Positions 17,946-27,221 are shown, counted from the stretch's first letter. The stretch is DNA of 64,000 nt from Pseudomonas sp. Leaf58 (GCF_003627215.1 NZ_CP032677.1:1183501-1247500); one strand, 5' to 3'. Numbers and translations are program-made. The notes: generated from the letters alone by a model not told the origin.

Positions 17946-18536
17946 TTATTCGTATTGCAGGATGAACGGCAGGCTAGCGGAACCATCACCGGCAGTAGCG
18001 GTGCCCTTGGCGCCTGTGGTCACGTATGCGGCGGAGAAGTTGAGTTCGGTATCACCACCCGCAGCTTCGGTGCCGTGCATAGTGCTCTGGATCTTAGGGC
18101 TCTTTTCCAGATCGATCAGATTGCCATTGCTATCGAGCAAGGCGATAGCCACGCCAGTTGCACTGGCGCTGCTTGCCTTCAGAGCTAGGACTCCCTTGCC
18201 GGCGACCAGGCCCGTGCCATCTTTGGCATTGAAAATCATCGAGACTTTTGTGCCCGCATTGCAGTTTACGTTGAGATTGAAGGCACTGGTGGTTACACGG
18301 CCAGACGCCGGGCTTTCAACACTCCCCATGTCTTTGATCGATACGTTGCCCATATCCACAGCGATCGAGCGATCAGCATTGGCGCCGTCCACTGTACAGG
18401 CGTCGTTGTTGATGTTGCCGGTGAAGGTGATTTTGCCGCTGCCACCTTTAGTTGGAGTTGGTGGTTCTTCAGCCAGTACACTGCCCGATGCAGAAAGGAT
18501 AGACAGGGTCAAGAGTGCCAGGGAAAGCTTTTTCAT
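17946..18536 (-). CDS. major fimbrial pilin (CupD1/FimA-like)
   Basis: A 196-residue chaperone-usher pilin. The signal peptide spans residues 1-22 (cleavage after VLA). The donor-strand region follows, then GKITFTGNINNDACTVDG with the first Cys, and NLNVNCNAGT with the second Cys, the disulfide pair of pilins. The C-terminal strand is SASLPFILQYE, with a penultimate aromatic residue. The start is the ATG at 18536, preceded by AAGGA eight bases away; an upstream extension to 18587 has no ribosome site. It is first in the operon with chaperone and usher. An RcsB-box-like site lies 79 bp upstream, and the gene is preceded by about 0.8 kb of A+T-rich non-coding DNA. Confidence 0.94.
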   Translation of the reverse strand: MKKLSLALLTLSILSASGSVLAEEPPTPTKGGSGKITFTGNINNDACTVDGANADRSIAVDMGNVSIKDMGSVESPASGRVTTSAFNLNVNCNAGTKVSMIFNAKDGTGLVAGKGVLALKASSASATGVAIALLDSNGNLIDLEKSPKIQSTMHGTEAAGGDTELNFSAAYVTTGAKGTATAGDGSASLPFILQYE

Positions 18537-18614
18537 TATGATGTCCTTATGTTGGTTAAGGGGAGTTGATACGAAATGCCAGAGCACGATACGGTAGGGT
18601 GGCGCACATAAACA

Positions 18615-18628
18615 TAAGACGATTCTTA
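18615..18628 (-). promoter_or_regulatory. RcsB-box-like site upstream of pilin operon
   Basis: Read towards the pilin gene this is TAAGAATCGTCTTA. It is near-palindromic and matches 11 of 14 bases of the enterobacterial RcsAB box. It lies 79 bases before the pilin start and is the best of the three island sites sharing TAAG-N4-GTCT-N-A. A weaker look-alike, aagaatatctta, occurs at 18701-18712. Confidence 0.55.
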
Positions 18629-19371
18629 TTTAATTGATTGAGGCTGGCGATAAGTGAAAAAGGGGGCGATAGGCATCCGTAGAGTTTTCCTTTAGTTGGA
18701 AAGAATATCTTAATGAGTTGCCTGTGCTACCAAGCACCTGCTGATAGGCTGCTGTTCCGTAGGGTGTGTCTCGAGGAGCGTCTAACGTAATGGTTTTGCG
18801 GTAAAAGTTTCGTCATCATAAGGTGCTCAAGTGTTTGCCATGACGAGGTTGCAAGCGGTGATTGAGTAAATAGATAGTGAGAAGGGTAACCGTTTAATTG
18901 TGCGTGTTGTATATCAAGCTTTCGTTTGTTGAACTGTGGCTTATGTGTGTCGCTGGGAGGTTGGATTTAAGAAAAATGAGCCGGCCATAAAGTTGTCTGG
19001 CTATTTGTTAATAATAAGAATTCTGAATTCTGCGCTCTGAAGCCCATCTACCGATTCCCTTGGTAGCACTCAGTTGGGCGGGGCGTAATTGATACGGATC
19101 CGGCCAGCAAACGCCCAGTAGCCAAAGGCTGAGCTGACACTCCTGAAGTTAAGGCGTCGGTGCTGGAAGGCAATTAGCTGTCTGTCCGTTACCAAGATGC
19201 ACTGCAAGCTGAGGTGGTTTTTGTTATTCAGTTACGGCCCGGACGATCAGTTCCAGCTCAGCACACCACAAGCCTGATACCGTGAGTCCAATCTGGATGA
19301 AAAGAATCTTGGGTAAGGTGAAAAGCCACGCCTGCAAAAAGCCACCCTACACCCTTCCCGGCACCGCGTCG
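18629..19371. other. ~740-bp A+T-rich non-coding stretch at the island's right end
   Basis: I see no convincing gene on either strand. Contents include the partial palindrome aagaatatctta (18701-18712), several TAAGA elements (for example taagaattctgaattctg from 19017), and a more G+C-rich part after about 19050 that may be eroded backbone or a mobile-element relic but matches nothing I recognise. It is unusually long for a Pseudomonas promoter region. Confidence 0.4.
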
Positions 19372-19392
19372 CTGACTTAATATACCCGTCAG
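19372..19392. promoter_or_regulatory. candidate TetR-type operator before the RND pump operon
   Basis: The inverted repeat CTGAC-N11-GTCAG lies 38 bp upstream of the membrane-fusion gene start, in a position typical for a TetR-family repressor site. On the far side of the island, next to the tetR start, the sequence cttaacgggtcag (3883-3895) resembles parts of it. The assignment is by position and symmetry only. Confidence 0.35.
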
Positions 19393-19429
19393 TACAAATA
19401 TTGAATGTGCACATCGGAAAGGATTCATC

Positions 19430-20530
19430 ATGTTGCGCCATGCCTTGTCCATCGCTTTGCCCGCCGCTGCCGCACTGCTTCTGGCTGCTTGCGGCCAGCA
19501 AGCCGCCCCGCCTGCCGCGCCCCGCCCGGCGCTGGTGGTGCAACCGCAGCCGGCCGAAGCCGCTGCCGACAGTTACCCCGGTGAAGTGCGTGCGCGCTTC
19601 GAGCCGGAGCTGGCCTTCCGCATTGGCGGCAAGGTTAGCAAGCGCCTGGTCGAGGAGGGCCAGCGGGTCAAGGCCGACCAGCCACTGGCCGAGCTCGACC
19701 CACAGGACGTGCGCCTGCAGCTGGAAGCCAACCGCGCCCAACTGGCCGCCGCCGAGGCCAACCTGGCGCTGGTGCGCGCCGAGCGCGATCGCTACCAGAA
19801 GCTGTTGGACCGGCAAATGGTCAGCCATTCCCAGTATGACAATGCCGAAAACCTCTACCGCGCCGGTCTAGCCCGCCTGAAGCAGGCCAAGGCCGAGTTC
19901 GATGTGGCCGGTAACCAGGCTGAATACGCCGTGCTGCGCGCTCCGCAGGCCGGGGTGATCGCCAAGCGTCAGGTCGAAGTGGGCCAGGTGGTTGCCGCCG
20001 GGCAAACGGTGTTTACCCTGGCCGCCGACGGCGAGCGGGAAGTGGCCATCGGCCTGCCGGAACAACAGTTCGCCCGTTTTGCTGTCGGCCAGCCGGTGAG
20101 CGTGGAGCTGTGGTCGCACCCGCAAGAGCGCTTCCAGGGGCGCATACGCGAGCTGTCACCGGCGGCCGACCCGCGCTCGCGCACCTTCGCGGCGCGCATC
20201 GCATTCACTACCGCCGCTACGCCGGCAGAGCTGGGCCAGAGCGCCCGGGTGTTCATCGCCCATGAAGGGCTGATTCCGTTGGCGGTGCCACTGTCGGCGG
20301 TTAGTGCAGAGAACGGCCAGGCTTACGTTTGGCGGGTGAACAAGGACAGCCGCCTGGAGCGGGCGGTGGTGCGTTTGGGGGCGTATGGCGCCGACAGCGT
20401 GCCGGTGCTAGAAGGCCTTGCCCCGGGCGACTGGGTGGTCGCCGCCGGTGGCCATGTTTTGCGCGAGGGCCAGGAAGTACGCCCCGTGGACCGCACCAAC
20501 CGTGTAGTGAACCTGACGGTCAAGGAGTAA
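19430..20530 (+). CDS. RND efflux periplasmic adaptor (membrane fusion) lipoprotein
   Basis: A 366-residue HlyD/AcrA-type membrane-fusion protein. The N-terminal lipobox LLLAAC with C21 predicts a lipoprotein. The half-motif segments follow: FRIGGKVSKRLVEEGQRVKA (biotinyl-lipoyl-like), an alpha-hairpin (about 90-160), APQAGVIAKRQVEVGQVVAA, the beta-barrel, and the C-terminal membrane-proximal domain ending in REGQEVRPVD. It would link the RND permease encoded 6 bp downstream to an outer-membrane channel; no OprM-like gene is present here. The substrate is unknown. Regulation by the TetR protein at 3222 is likely ancestrally, but that gene is now 15.5 kb away. Confidence 0.93.
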   Translation: MLRHALSIALPAAAALLLAACGQQAAPPAAPRPALVVQPQPAEAAADSYPGEVRARFEPELAFRIGGKVSKRLVEEGQRVKADQPLAELDPQDVRLQLEANRAQLAAAEANLALVRAERDRYQKLLDRQMVSHSQYDNAENLYRAGLARLKQAKAEFDVAGNQAEYAVLRAPQAGVIAKRQVEVGQVVAAGQTVFTLAADGEREVAIGLPEQQFARFAVGQPVSVELWSHPQERFQGRIRELSPAADPRSRTFAARIAFTTAATPAELGQSARVFIAHEGLIPLAVPLSAVSAENGQAYVWRVNKDSRLERAVVRLGAYGADSVPVLEGLAPGDWVVAAGGHVLREGQEVRPVDRTNRVVNLTVKE

Positions 20531-20536
20531 GTCCCG

Positions 20537-23500
20537 ATGGGTTTCAACCTTTCTGCCTGGGCGCTGCGCAACCGCCAGATCGTCCTGTTCCTGATGATCC
20601 TGCTGGCAGCCATTGGCGCCATGTCCTACACCAAGTTGGGCCAAAGCGAGGATCCGCCGTTCACCTTCAAAGCCATGGTCATTCGCACCTTGTGGCCCGG
20701 CGCCACCGCCGAGGAAGTGTCGCGCCAGGTCACCGAGCGCATCGAGAAAAAGCTGATGGAAACCGGCGAGTACGAGCGGATCGTCTCGTTCTCCCGCCCC
20801 GGCGAGTCCCAGGTCACCTTCATGGCCCGCGACTCGCTGCATTCCAAGGACATTCCCCAGCTGTGGTACCAGATCCGCAAGAAGGTCGCGGACATCCGCC
20901 ACACCCTGCCGCCGGAAATCCAGGGCCCGTTCTTCAACGACGAGTTCGGCACCACCTTCGGCAATATCTACGCGCTGACCGGTGAGGGCTTCGACTACGC
21001 GGTACTCAAGGACTATGCCGACCGTATTCAGATCCAGTTGCAGCGGACCAAGGACGTCGGCAAGGTCGAGCTGATCGGCTTGCAGGATGAAAAAGTCTGG
21101 ATCGAGCTGTCCAACCTCAAGTTGGCCACTCTCGGTGTGCCGCTAGAGGCCGTGCAGCAAGCCCTGCAGGAGCAGAACGCCGTCAGCACCGCAGGCTTTT
21201 TCGAAACGCCCAGCGAGCGCCTGCGGTTGCGGGTGAGCGGGCGTTTCGACAGCGTCGAGCAAATTCGCCAGTTCCCCATTCGCGTGGGTGACCGCACTTT
21301 CCGTATCGGCGATGTCGCCGATGTGCACCGCGGCTTCAATGACCCACCCGCACCGCGCATGCGCTTCATGGGCGAGGACGCCATTGGCCTGGCGGTGTCA
21401 ATGAAGGATGGCGGCGACATCCTGGTGCTGGGCAAGGCCTTGGAGGGCGAGTTCGAGCGCCTGGCAGGCAGCCTGCCGGCCGGCATGGAGCTGCGCAAGG
21501 TCTCTGACCAGCCCGCGGCGGTCAAGGCCGGCGTCGGCGAGTTCGTCCAGGTACTGGCCGAGGCGCTGGTCATTGTGCTGCTGGTGAGCTTCTTCTCGCT
21601 GGGCCTGCGTACGGGCCTGGTGGTGGCACTGGCCATCCCCTTGGTGCTGGCCATGACCTTCGCCGCCATGCACTACTTCGGCATCGGCCTGCACAAGATC
21701 TCCCTCGGCGCGCTGGTATTGGCTTTGGGGCTGTTGGTGGATGACGCGATCATTGCCGTAGAGATGATGGCGATCAAGATGGAGCAGGGTTACGACCGGC
21801 TCAAGGCAGCCAGTTATGCCTGGAGCAGCACCGCCTTCCCGATGCTCACCGGCACCCTGATCACGGCGGCGGGCTTCCTTCCGATTGCCACGGCAGCCTC
21901 CAGTACCGGTGAATACACCCGCTCGATCTTTCAGGTGGTCACCATTGCGCTGCTGACGTCGTGGGTGGCCGCCGTGGTATTCGTGCCCTACTTGGGCGAG
22001 CGCCTGCTGCCCGACCTGGCCAAGCTGCATGCCGCGCGCCATGGCAACGGCGGCCATGCGCCAGACCCCTACGCCACACCGTTCTACCAGCGCGTGCGGC
22101 GGGTGGTGGAGTGGTGTGTGCGGCGGCGCAAGACGGTAATTTTGCTGACCATTGCCGCCTTTGTCGGCAGCATCCTGTTGTTCCGCTTCGTGCCGCAGCA
22201 GTTCTTCCCGGCCTCCGGGCGCCCAGAGCTGATGGTTGACCTGAAACTGGCCGAAGGCGCTTCGTTGGCCAACACCGCCGCGCAGGTCAAAAAACTGGAG
22301 GCCCTGCTCAAGCAGCAGGAGGGCATCGATAACTACGTGGCTTACGTGGGTACCGGTTCGCCGCGCTTCTACCTACCGCTGGACCAGCAATTGCCGGCGG
22401 CCAGCTTCGCCCAGTTCGTCGTGCTGGCGCAGTCCATGGAAGATCGCGAGCGCTTGCGCAGTTGGCTGATCAGCACCGTGGACCAGCAGTTCCCCGACCT
22501 GCGCGCGCGGGTCACCCGCCTGGAAAACGGCCCGCCCGTAGGTTACCCAGTGCAGTTCAGGGTGACTGGCGAGCACATCGAGAAGGCCCGTGCACTGGCC
22601 CGTGAAGTGGCCGACAAGGTGCGCGAAAACCCGCATGTGGTGAACGTACACCTGGACTGGGAAGAGCCGAGCAAAGCGGTGTTCCTCGAGATTGACCAGG
22701 ACCGGGCCCGTGCCCTGGGTGTGAGCACCGCGCATCTGGCGAGTTTCCTGCAAAGCTCGCTGACCGGTACTACGGTCAGCCAGTACCGTGAGGACAACGA
22801 ACTGATCGAAATCCTGCTGCGCGGCACCCAACAGGAACGTAGCGAGCTGAGCAACCTTGGCAGCCTGGCGCTGCCCACCGATAACGGCCAGAGCGTCGCG
22901 CTGTCGCAGGTGGCGACCCTACAGTACGGTTTCGAGGAAGGCATTATTTGGCACCGTGACCGCTTGCCGACGGTGACCGTGCGCGCCGATATCTATGACA
23001 ACGAGCAGCCGGCGACACTGGTGAAGCAGATCGAGCCGACCCTGCAGTCGATTCGCGCCAAGTTGCCAGATGGCTACCTGCTGCAAGTGGGCGGCACGGT
23101 AGAGGACTCTGAGCGCGGGCAGAAGTCGGTGAATGCTGGCATGCCGCTGTTCGTGGTGGTGGTGCTGAGCTTGCTGATGATCCAGCTGCGCAGCTTCTCG
23201 CGCACGGTGATGGTGTTCCTCACTGCGCCGCTGGGGCTGATTGGCGTGACCTTGTTCCTGCTGATGTTCCGCCAGCCATTCGGCTTTGTCGCGATGCTGG
23301 GTACCATCGCCCTGGCGGGGATGATCATGCGCAACTCGGTGATCCTGGTGGACCAGATCGAGCAGGACATTGCGGCGGGGATGGAGCGTTGGCAGGCGAT
23401 CATCGAGGCCACGGTGCGGCGCTTCCGGCCGATCGTGCTGACCGCGCTGGCGGCGGTGCTGGCGATGATCCCGTTGTCGCGCAGCGTGTTCTACGGGCCG

Positions 23501-23602
23501 ATGGCAGTGGCGATCATGGGTGGGTTGATCGTGGCCACGGTGTTGACCCTGTTGTTCCTGCCAGCGCTGTATGCGGCGTGGTTCAGGGTGAAGAAGGGCT
23601 GA
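20537..23602 (+). CDS. RND efflux permease
   Basis: A 1021-residue inner-membrane RND transporter, of usual length. The N-terminal membrane helix includes RQIVLFLMILLAAIGAMSY. Large periplasmic loops lie between TM1-2 and TM7-8. TM4 carries the proton-relay acidic pair in LGLLVDDAIIAVEMM. The signature in the second half is GMIMRNSVILVDQIEQDI. Together these place it in the HAE1-like/AcrB superfamily branch that pumps organic compounds. The ribosome site AAGGAG overlaps the end of the adaptor gene, so the two are co-translated. The locus codes for no outer-membrane factor. An inverted hairpin and REP element follow the gene. Confidence 0.95.
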   Translation: MGFNLSAWALRNRQIVLFLMILLAAIGAMSYTKLGQSEDPPFTFKAMVIRTLWPGATAEEVSRQVTERIEKKLMETGEYERIVSFSRPGESQVTFMARDSLHSKDIPQLWYQIRKKVADIRHTLPPEIQGPFFNDEFGTTFGNIYALTGEGFDYAVLKDYADRIQIQLQRTKDVGKVELIGLQDEKVWIELSNLKLATLGVPLEAVQQALQEQNAVSTAGFFETPSERLRLRVSGRFDSVEQIRQFPIRVGDRTFRIGDVADVHRGFNDPPAPRMRFMGEDAIGLAVSMKDGGDILVLGKALEGEFERLAGSLPAGMELRKVSDQPAAVKAGVGEFVQVLAEALVIVLLVSFFSLGLRTGLVVALAIPLVLAMTFAAMHYFGIGLHKISLGALVLALGLLVDDAIIAVEMMAIKMEQGYDRLKAASYAWSSTAFPMLTGTLITAAGFLPIATAASSTGEYTRSIFQVVTIALLTSWVAAVVFVPYLGERLLPDLAKLHAARHGNGGHAPDPYATPFYQRVRRVVEWCVRRRKTVILLTIAAFVGSILLFRFVPQQFFPASGRPELMVDLKLAEGASLANTAAQVKKLEALLKQQEGIDNYVAYVGTGSPRFYLPLDQQLPAASFAQFVVLAQSMEDRERLRSWLISTVDQQFPDLRARVTRLENGPPVGYPVQFRVTGEHIEKARALAREVADKVRENPHVVNVHLDWEEPSKAVFLEIDQDRARALGVSTAHLASFLQSSLTGTTVSQYREDNELIEILLRGTQQERSELSNLGSLALPTDNGQSVALSQVATLQYGFEEGIIWHRDRLPTVTVRADIYDNEQPATLVKQIEPTLQSIRAKLPDGYLLQVGGTVEDSERGQKSVNAGMPLFVVVVLSLLMIQLRSFSRTVMVFLTAPLGLIGVTLFLLMFRQPFGFVAMLGTIALAGMIMRNSVILVDQIEQDIAAGMERWQAIIEATVRRFRPIVLTALAAVLAMIPLSRSVFYGPMAVAIMGGLIVATVLTLLFLPALYAAWFRVKKG

Positions 23603-23629
23603 GGAGCTCGGGGGAGGGCGTGGCCCGCC

Positions 23630-23654
23630 ATTCGCGGGCAAGCCCGCTCCTACA
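23630..23654. repeat. single REP element
   Basis: One copy of the Pseudomonas REP (attcgcgggcaagcccgctc...) lies between the convergent RND and DUF4197 genes, directly beside the terminator at 23656. Confidence 0.8.
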
Positions 23655-23655
23655 C

Positions 23656-23679
23656 AAAAAGGGGCCGCACAGCGGCCCC
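23656..23679 (-). terminator. Rho-independent terminator of the DUF4197 gene
   Basis: The stem GGGGCCGC/GCGGCCCC with loop TGT is followed on the minus strand by TTTTT. It starts 8 bp after the gene stop. It is one of the clearest terminators in the window. Confidence 0.85.
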
Positions 23680-23686
23680 ATCTGCC

Positions 23687-24373
23687 TCAGAGGGCGCCAA
23701 ACACCTTCTTGGCCAGGCTGGTAGCCGCCTGCGCCGGGTTCTGGCGAATGCTCTGCTCCTGCTTGCCAATCATCTCGAACAGGCCATCCAGTGCCTTCTC
23801 GGTCACGTAGTTCTCGATATTGGCGTCATCCTTGACCAGCCCCAAGCCTTTGGCCTGGGCCGCGAAGGCATTGTACTGCTGAGCCACGCCAACCTTGTCG
23901 GTGGCCTGCTTGACGATCGGCAGGAACTTGGCGCGGATCTGCTCGCGGCTGCTCTTGTTCAGGTACTGGGTGGCCGAGTCGTCACCGCCGCTGAGGATGC
24001 CTTTGGCATCGGTCACGCTCATGTTCTTCACGGCATCCAGCAAAATTGCCTGGGCTTGCGGCACGGCAGCTTCGGCGGCCTTGTTCATGCTGGTTTCCAG
24101 GGCTTCGACCTGTTCACCCTTGCCGAACATTTTCATTGCCTTGGCGGCCTTGCCGAGGTTGCCCGGCAGTTCGATGCGCACGTCCGGGTTGTTGCTGAAA
24201 CCGCCAGGGGTGCTCAGTTGCTTGACGGCCAGTTGTGCACCTTGGGTCAGGGCATCTTTCAGGCCGCCGGTGGCGTCTTTCTGGCTCAGGTCGCCCAGCG
24301 ACAGGGCCAGGGCGCTGGCCGACAGCAGCAGGCCGGCACACAGGGTGGTGAAGCGCAGGGAAGTGCGGATCAT
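23687..24373 (-). CDS. DUF4197 family periplasmic protein
   Basis: A 228-residue exported protein with a signal peptide of about 22 residues (LCAGLLLSASALA). The mature part is typical of the DUF4197 family: LGDLSQKDATGGLKDALTQG, FSNNPDVRIELPGNLGKAAK, and the C-terminal KALDGLFEMIGKQEQSIRQN. The function of the family is not known to me. AAGGAAA before the ATG at 24373 fixes the start; an in-frame extension to 24481 would put the signal peptide inside the protein. It is transcribed towards the RND operon and ends in its own terminator. Upstream lies plsB on the same strand, 134 bp away. Confidence 0.88.
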   Translation of the reverse strand: MIRTSLRFTTLCAGLLLSASALALSLGDLSQKDATGGLKDALTQGAQLAVKQLSTPGGFSNNPDVRIELPGNLGKAAKAMKMFGKGEQVEALETSMNKAAEAAVPQAQAILLDAVKNMSVTDAKGILSGGDDSATQYLNKSSREQIRAKFLPIVKQATDKVGVAQQYNAFAAQAKGLGLVKDDANIENYVTEKALDGLFEMIGKQEQSIRQNPAQAATSLAKKVFGAL

Positions 24374-24507
24374 GAAGCTTTCCTTGTAAACAGATAAGTT
24401 TCCGGATTTTTCCGGCTGATGAAGGCTTGTCAACCTTGCTTGCCGCTGCAATTGCAGCACCTGTGAGATCGAATATGCCATGGCGAGCTCGCATGGTCTC
24501 CCCCGGG

Positions 24508-26988
24508 TTAAGTGGTCTCCATCCCCTCTTCACGGTGCAGCGCCACCTGGCGAATCGACAGGCGCAGCTCGGCCGACAGCACGCGCTTGGCCACGCCTTC
24601 GGCCAGTTCGCCAAGCTTGTCGCGGTACCCCAGTTTGCCTTGCGCGTCGGCGTGCACTACGCCTTGCTGAAGCAACGTCTGGATGAAATGGCGGAACAAC
24701 GTTTTGTCGAAGAACTCCGGGGCGTTCAGGCCATGCAGGATCGACAGGCGCTGCGCCATCATCACGCACAGGTCTTCCAGCGCTTCGGCGCTGAGGCTGT
24801 TCTGCCCGCTGTTGAGCAGCAGCGAAGTCGCCATGTAGAAGCGCTGCAGGGTTTGGGTGATGGTGCGAGCGAGCAAGGTCAGCAACACGAACTGCCGCGA
24901 GCTGGGCGCCGGGCGGATATACACGTCATGGTCCTGGCGCAGCAGCCCCTGCTCGACCAACGCGGCCAGCCACTGGTCGATCACCGCGTCCAGCTGCTCT
25001 GGCGACCAGCGCAGGAACAGTTCGGCCTGCAGGTAGGGGTACAGCGCGTGCACATACTGGCCCAGCAGTTCGCGGCTCATGCGTGAGCTGCTGTGGAAGA
25101 AGCTGGCCAGCAGCGCCGGCAGGGCGAAGATGTGCATCACGTTGTTGCGGTAATAGGTCATCAGTACCGCGTTGCCTTCATCCAGGTACAGGATGCGGCC
25201 TAAGGCGTCCTTCTGCTCGGCCACCAGGTTCATGCTGCGCACATGTTCGATCAGCGCCTGGCCGTTGCCGTCGGGCAGGGTGATGTGGGGAGAGTAGGGC
25301 ACCTGGCGCAACAGCGCCAGGTACAGGTCCAGCACTCGGGTCAGGGCGCGTTCGTCCAGGGCCAGGCGGCTGGTGGACAGCAACGCCAGGGCCACCAGGT
25401 TGACCGGGTTGATCGCGGCCGCCTCGTTGAGGTGGCGGGCCACGGTTTCGCCCAGGCGGGTGGTGGTGGCGTTGAGCCAGGCCGGGCGGTACTGCGGGCC
25501 GTGGTCCTGCTCACGCCAGCCGGGCTGCTGTTCGTCGAGGAAGCCGGCCAGGCGGATCGGCTCGCCGAAGTTGACGTAGACCTGGCCAAAGCGCTGCTTG
25601 AGCGCGCCGAACACCTTGAAGATGTCGAAGACCGATTCTTTCTTTTTGCTGGCACCGCGCAGCTCGCCCAGGTAGGTGCGGCCTTCGAGCACGCGCTCGT
25701 AGCCGATATACACCGGCACGAAGACGATCGGCGTGCGCGACGAGCGCAGGAAGCTGCGCAGGGTGATGGCCAGCATCCCGGTGCGCGGTTGCAGCATGCG
25801 CCCGGTGCGCGAGCGGCCGCCTTCGACAAAGTACTCGACCGGAAAGCCCTTGGTGTACAGCGTGTGCAGGTATTCGTTGAACACTGCGGTGTACAGCGGG
25901 TTGCCCTTGAACGTGCGGCGCATGAAGAATGCGCCACCGCGGCGCAGCAGGTTGCCCACCACGGGCATGTTGAGGTTGATGCCCGCGGCCACATGCGGCG
26001 GGGTCAGGCCGTTGCGGAACAGTAGGTAAGACAGCAGCAGGTAGTCGATGTGGCTGCGGTGGCACGGCACGTAGATCACTTCGTGGCCGGGGGCGATGCC
26101 CTGTACTTGCTCGATATGGTTGACCTTGATGCCGTCGTAGATCTTGTTCCAGAACCAACTCAGTACCACTTCGAGGAAGCGGATGGCGGTGTAGGTGTAG
26201 TCCGAGGCGATCTCGTTACCATAGCGCAGTGCCTGGGCTTCGACCTTGGCCAGCGGCAGGCTCTCGCGCTGCGCTTCGTCGACGATGGCCTGGCGTACCT
26301 GGGGCGCGTGGACCAAGCCCTTGACCAGGATGCGCCGGTGCGAGATGTCGGGGCCGATGACGGCAGTTTTGAGGTTGCGAAAATGCACGCGCATCAGGCG
26401 CTGGGCCATGCGCACGGTGCGCTCGTGGCCTTTGTTGTGCTGCACCAGTTCGCGCAGGTGAATTGGTGCGGAGAACTGCACGCGGGTCTTGCGCCCTAGT
26501 ATCAGCACGGTCAGCAACCGGCGCAGGCGCCCAGTAACCGCCCAGCTGTCGGCGAACAGCAGCTTCCAGGGGCTGGATTCACTGGCCGGGGTTTGGCCCC
26601 AGAACACGCTGACCGGGATAATCTGCGCATCTTCCTCGGCATGTTGGCTAATGGCAGCGACCAGGCGTTCGAGCGTGGGCGGGGCGCCGCGTTTGTCGTG
26701 GCGGCCGAGCCAGTCCGGGTCGGGGGTGAGGTAGAAGAATGCGGCAGGCTCCTGCAGCGGGCCGACCGCTACTGGCAGCACTGGGCGTGGCAGCCCCGCT
26801 TTGGTGCATTCATGGTCAAGCACGGCCAGGTCGGTAAGCGCGGGCGACGGCAGGGCATAGAACACTGGGCGGCTGCGGTCGAGCTTGAGGGTGAGCGAAG
26901 ATTGGTTGATGGTTTCGGAGCGCACCCACAGGTACAACAGGCGACGCAGGGCGCCGAAGATCAGGCGGCGCAGGGGGGAACGGGTCAT
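24508..26988 (-). CDS. plsB: glycerol-3-phosphate 1-O-acyltransferase PlsB
   Basis: An 826-residue membrane-associated acyltransferase that makes 1-acyl-glycerol-3-phosphate, the first step of phospholipid synthesis, from acyl-ACP or acyl-CoA. The acyltransferase motifs are present in order: motif [16 protein letters not shown] (the HX4D catalytic pair), [10 protein letters not shown], motif [14 protein letters not shown], and motif [13 protein letters not shown]. Full family length (about 806-834). It stands alone between the DUF4197 gene and the cold-shock gene and shows ordinary backbone codon use. Start at 26988: [22 protein letters not shown] is conserved in Pseudomonas. Confidence 0.97.
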   Translation of the reverse strand: MTRSPLRRLIFGALRRLLYLWVRSETINQSSLTLKLDRSRPVFYALPSPALTDLAVLDHECTKAGLPRPVLPVAVGPLQEPAAFFYLTPDPDWLGRHDKRGAPPTLERLVAAISQHAEEDAQIIPVSVFWGQTPASESSPWKLLFADSWAVTGRLRRLLTVLILGRKTRVQFSAPIHLRELVQHNKGHERTVRMAQRLMRVHFRNLKTAVIGPDISHRRILVKGLVHAPQVRQAIVDEAQRESLPLAKVEAQALRYGNEIASDYTYTAIRFLEVVLSWFWNKIYDGIKVNHIEQVQGIAPGHEVIYVPCHRSHIDYLLLSYLLFRNGLTPPHVAAGINLNMPVVGNLLRRGGAFFMRRTFKGNPLYTAVFNEYLHTLYTKGFPVEYFVEGGRSRTGRMLQPRTGMLAITLRSFLRSSRTPIVFVPVYIGYERVLEGRTYLGELRGASKKKESVFDIFKVFGALKQRFGQVYVNFGEPIRLAGFLDEQQPGWREQDHGPQYRPAWLNATTTRLGETVARHLNEAAAINPVNLVALALLSTSRLALDERALTRVLDLYLALLRQVPYSPHITLPDGNGQALIEHVRSMNLVAEQKDALGRILYLDEGNAVLMTYYRNNVMHIFALPALLASFFHSSSRMSRELLGQYVHALYPYLQAELFLRWSPEQLDAVIDQWLAALVEQGLLRQDHDVYIRPAPSSRQFVLLTLLARTITQTLQRFYMATSLLLNSGQNSLSAEALEDLCVMMAQRLSILHGLNAPEFFDKTLFRHFIQTLLQQGVVHADAQGKLGYRDKLGELAEGVAKRVLSAELRLSIRQVALHREEGMETT

Positions 26989-27112
26989 GGGGTGTGTGCC
27001 CTGGGTGTGATGTTCAGGTGAGTATCCAGGGCATTAGTCTGCCGTATCGGCGTAAGTTCAGCAAAAATCGGCCAACAGCGTGTCCGTCATCAATCTTTTT
27101 TGTTCTGTGTCA

Positions 27113-27118
27113 TATACT
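27113..27118 (+). promoter_or_regulatory. -10 box of the cold-shock gene promoter
   Basis: TATACT lies in an A+T-rich patch about 104 bp before the start codon. The -35 is not clear. The predicted transcript would have a 5' leader of roughly 100 bases, a length usual for cold-shock mRNAs, ending in the ribosome site GGAG at 27210-27213. Confidence 0.4.
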
Positions 27119-27221
27119 CGGCCTGCCACTTGCAGGATATTTCAGCAAGCGGCGTCGGCACGGGGCGGTGACCTCGTGTCTGCAAGGCGATCTTCACAAT
27201 AAAAAAACCGGAGTAGTTCAG

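Noticed and set aside
4197..19429. Integrase gene, tRNA attachment site or flanking direct repeats for the island
   Set aside because: None could be found at either edge by eye; only the IS5 scrap is present, so no integration mechanism is claimed.
19247..19828. Minus-strand frame overlapping the RND adaptor start
   Set aside because: Most of it is antisense to the adaptor gene; no start signal or motif.
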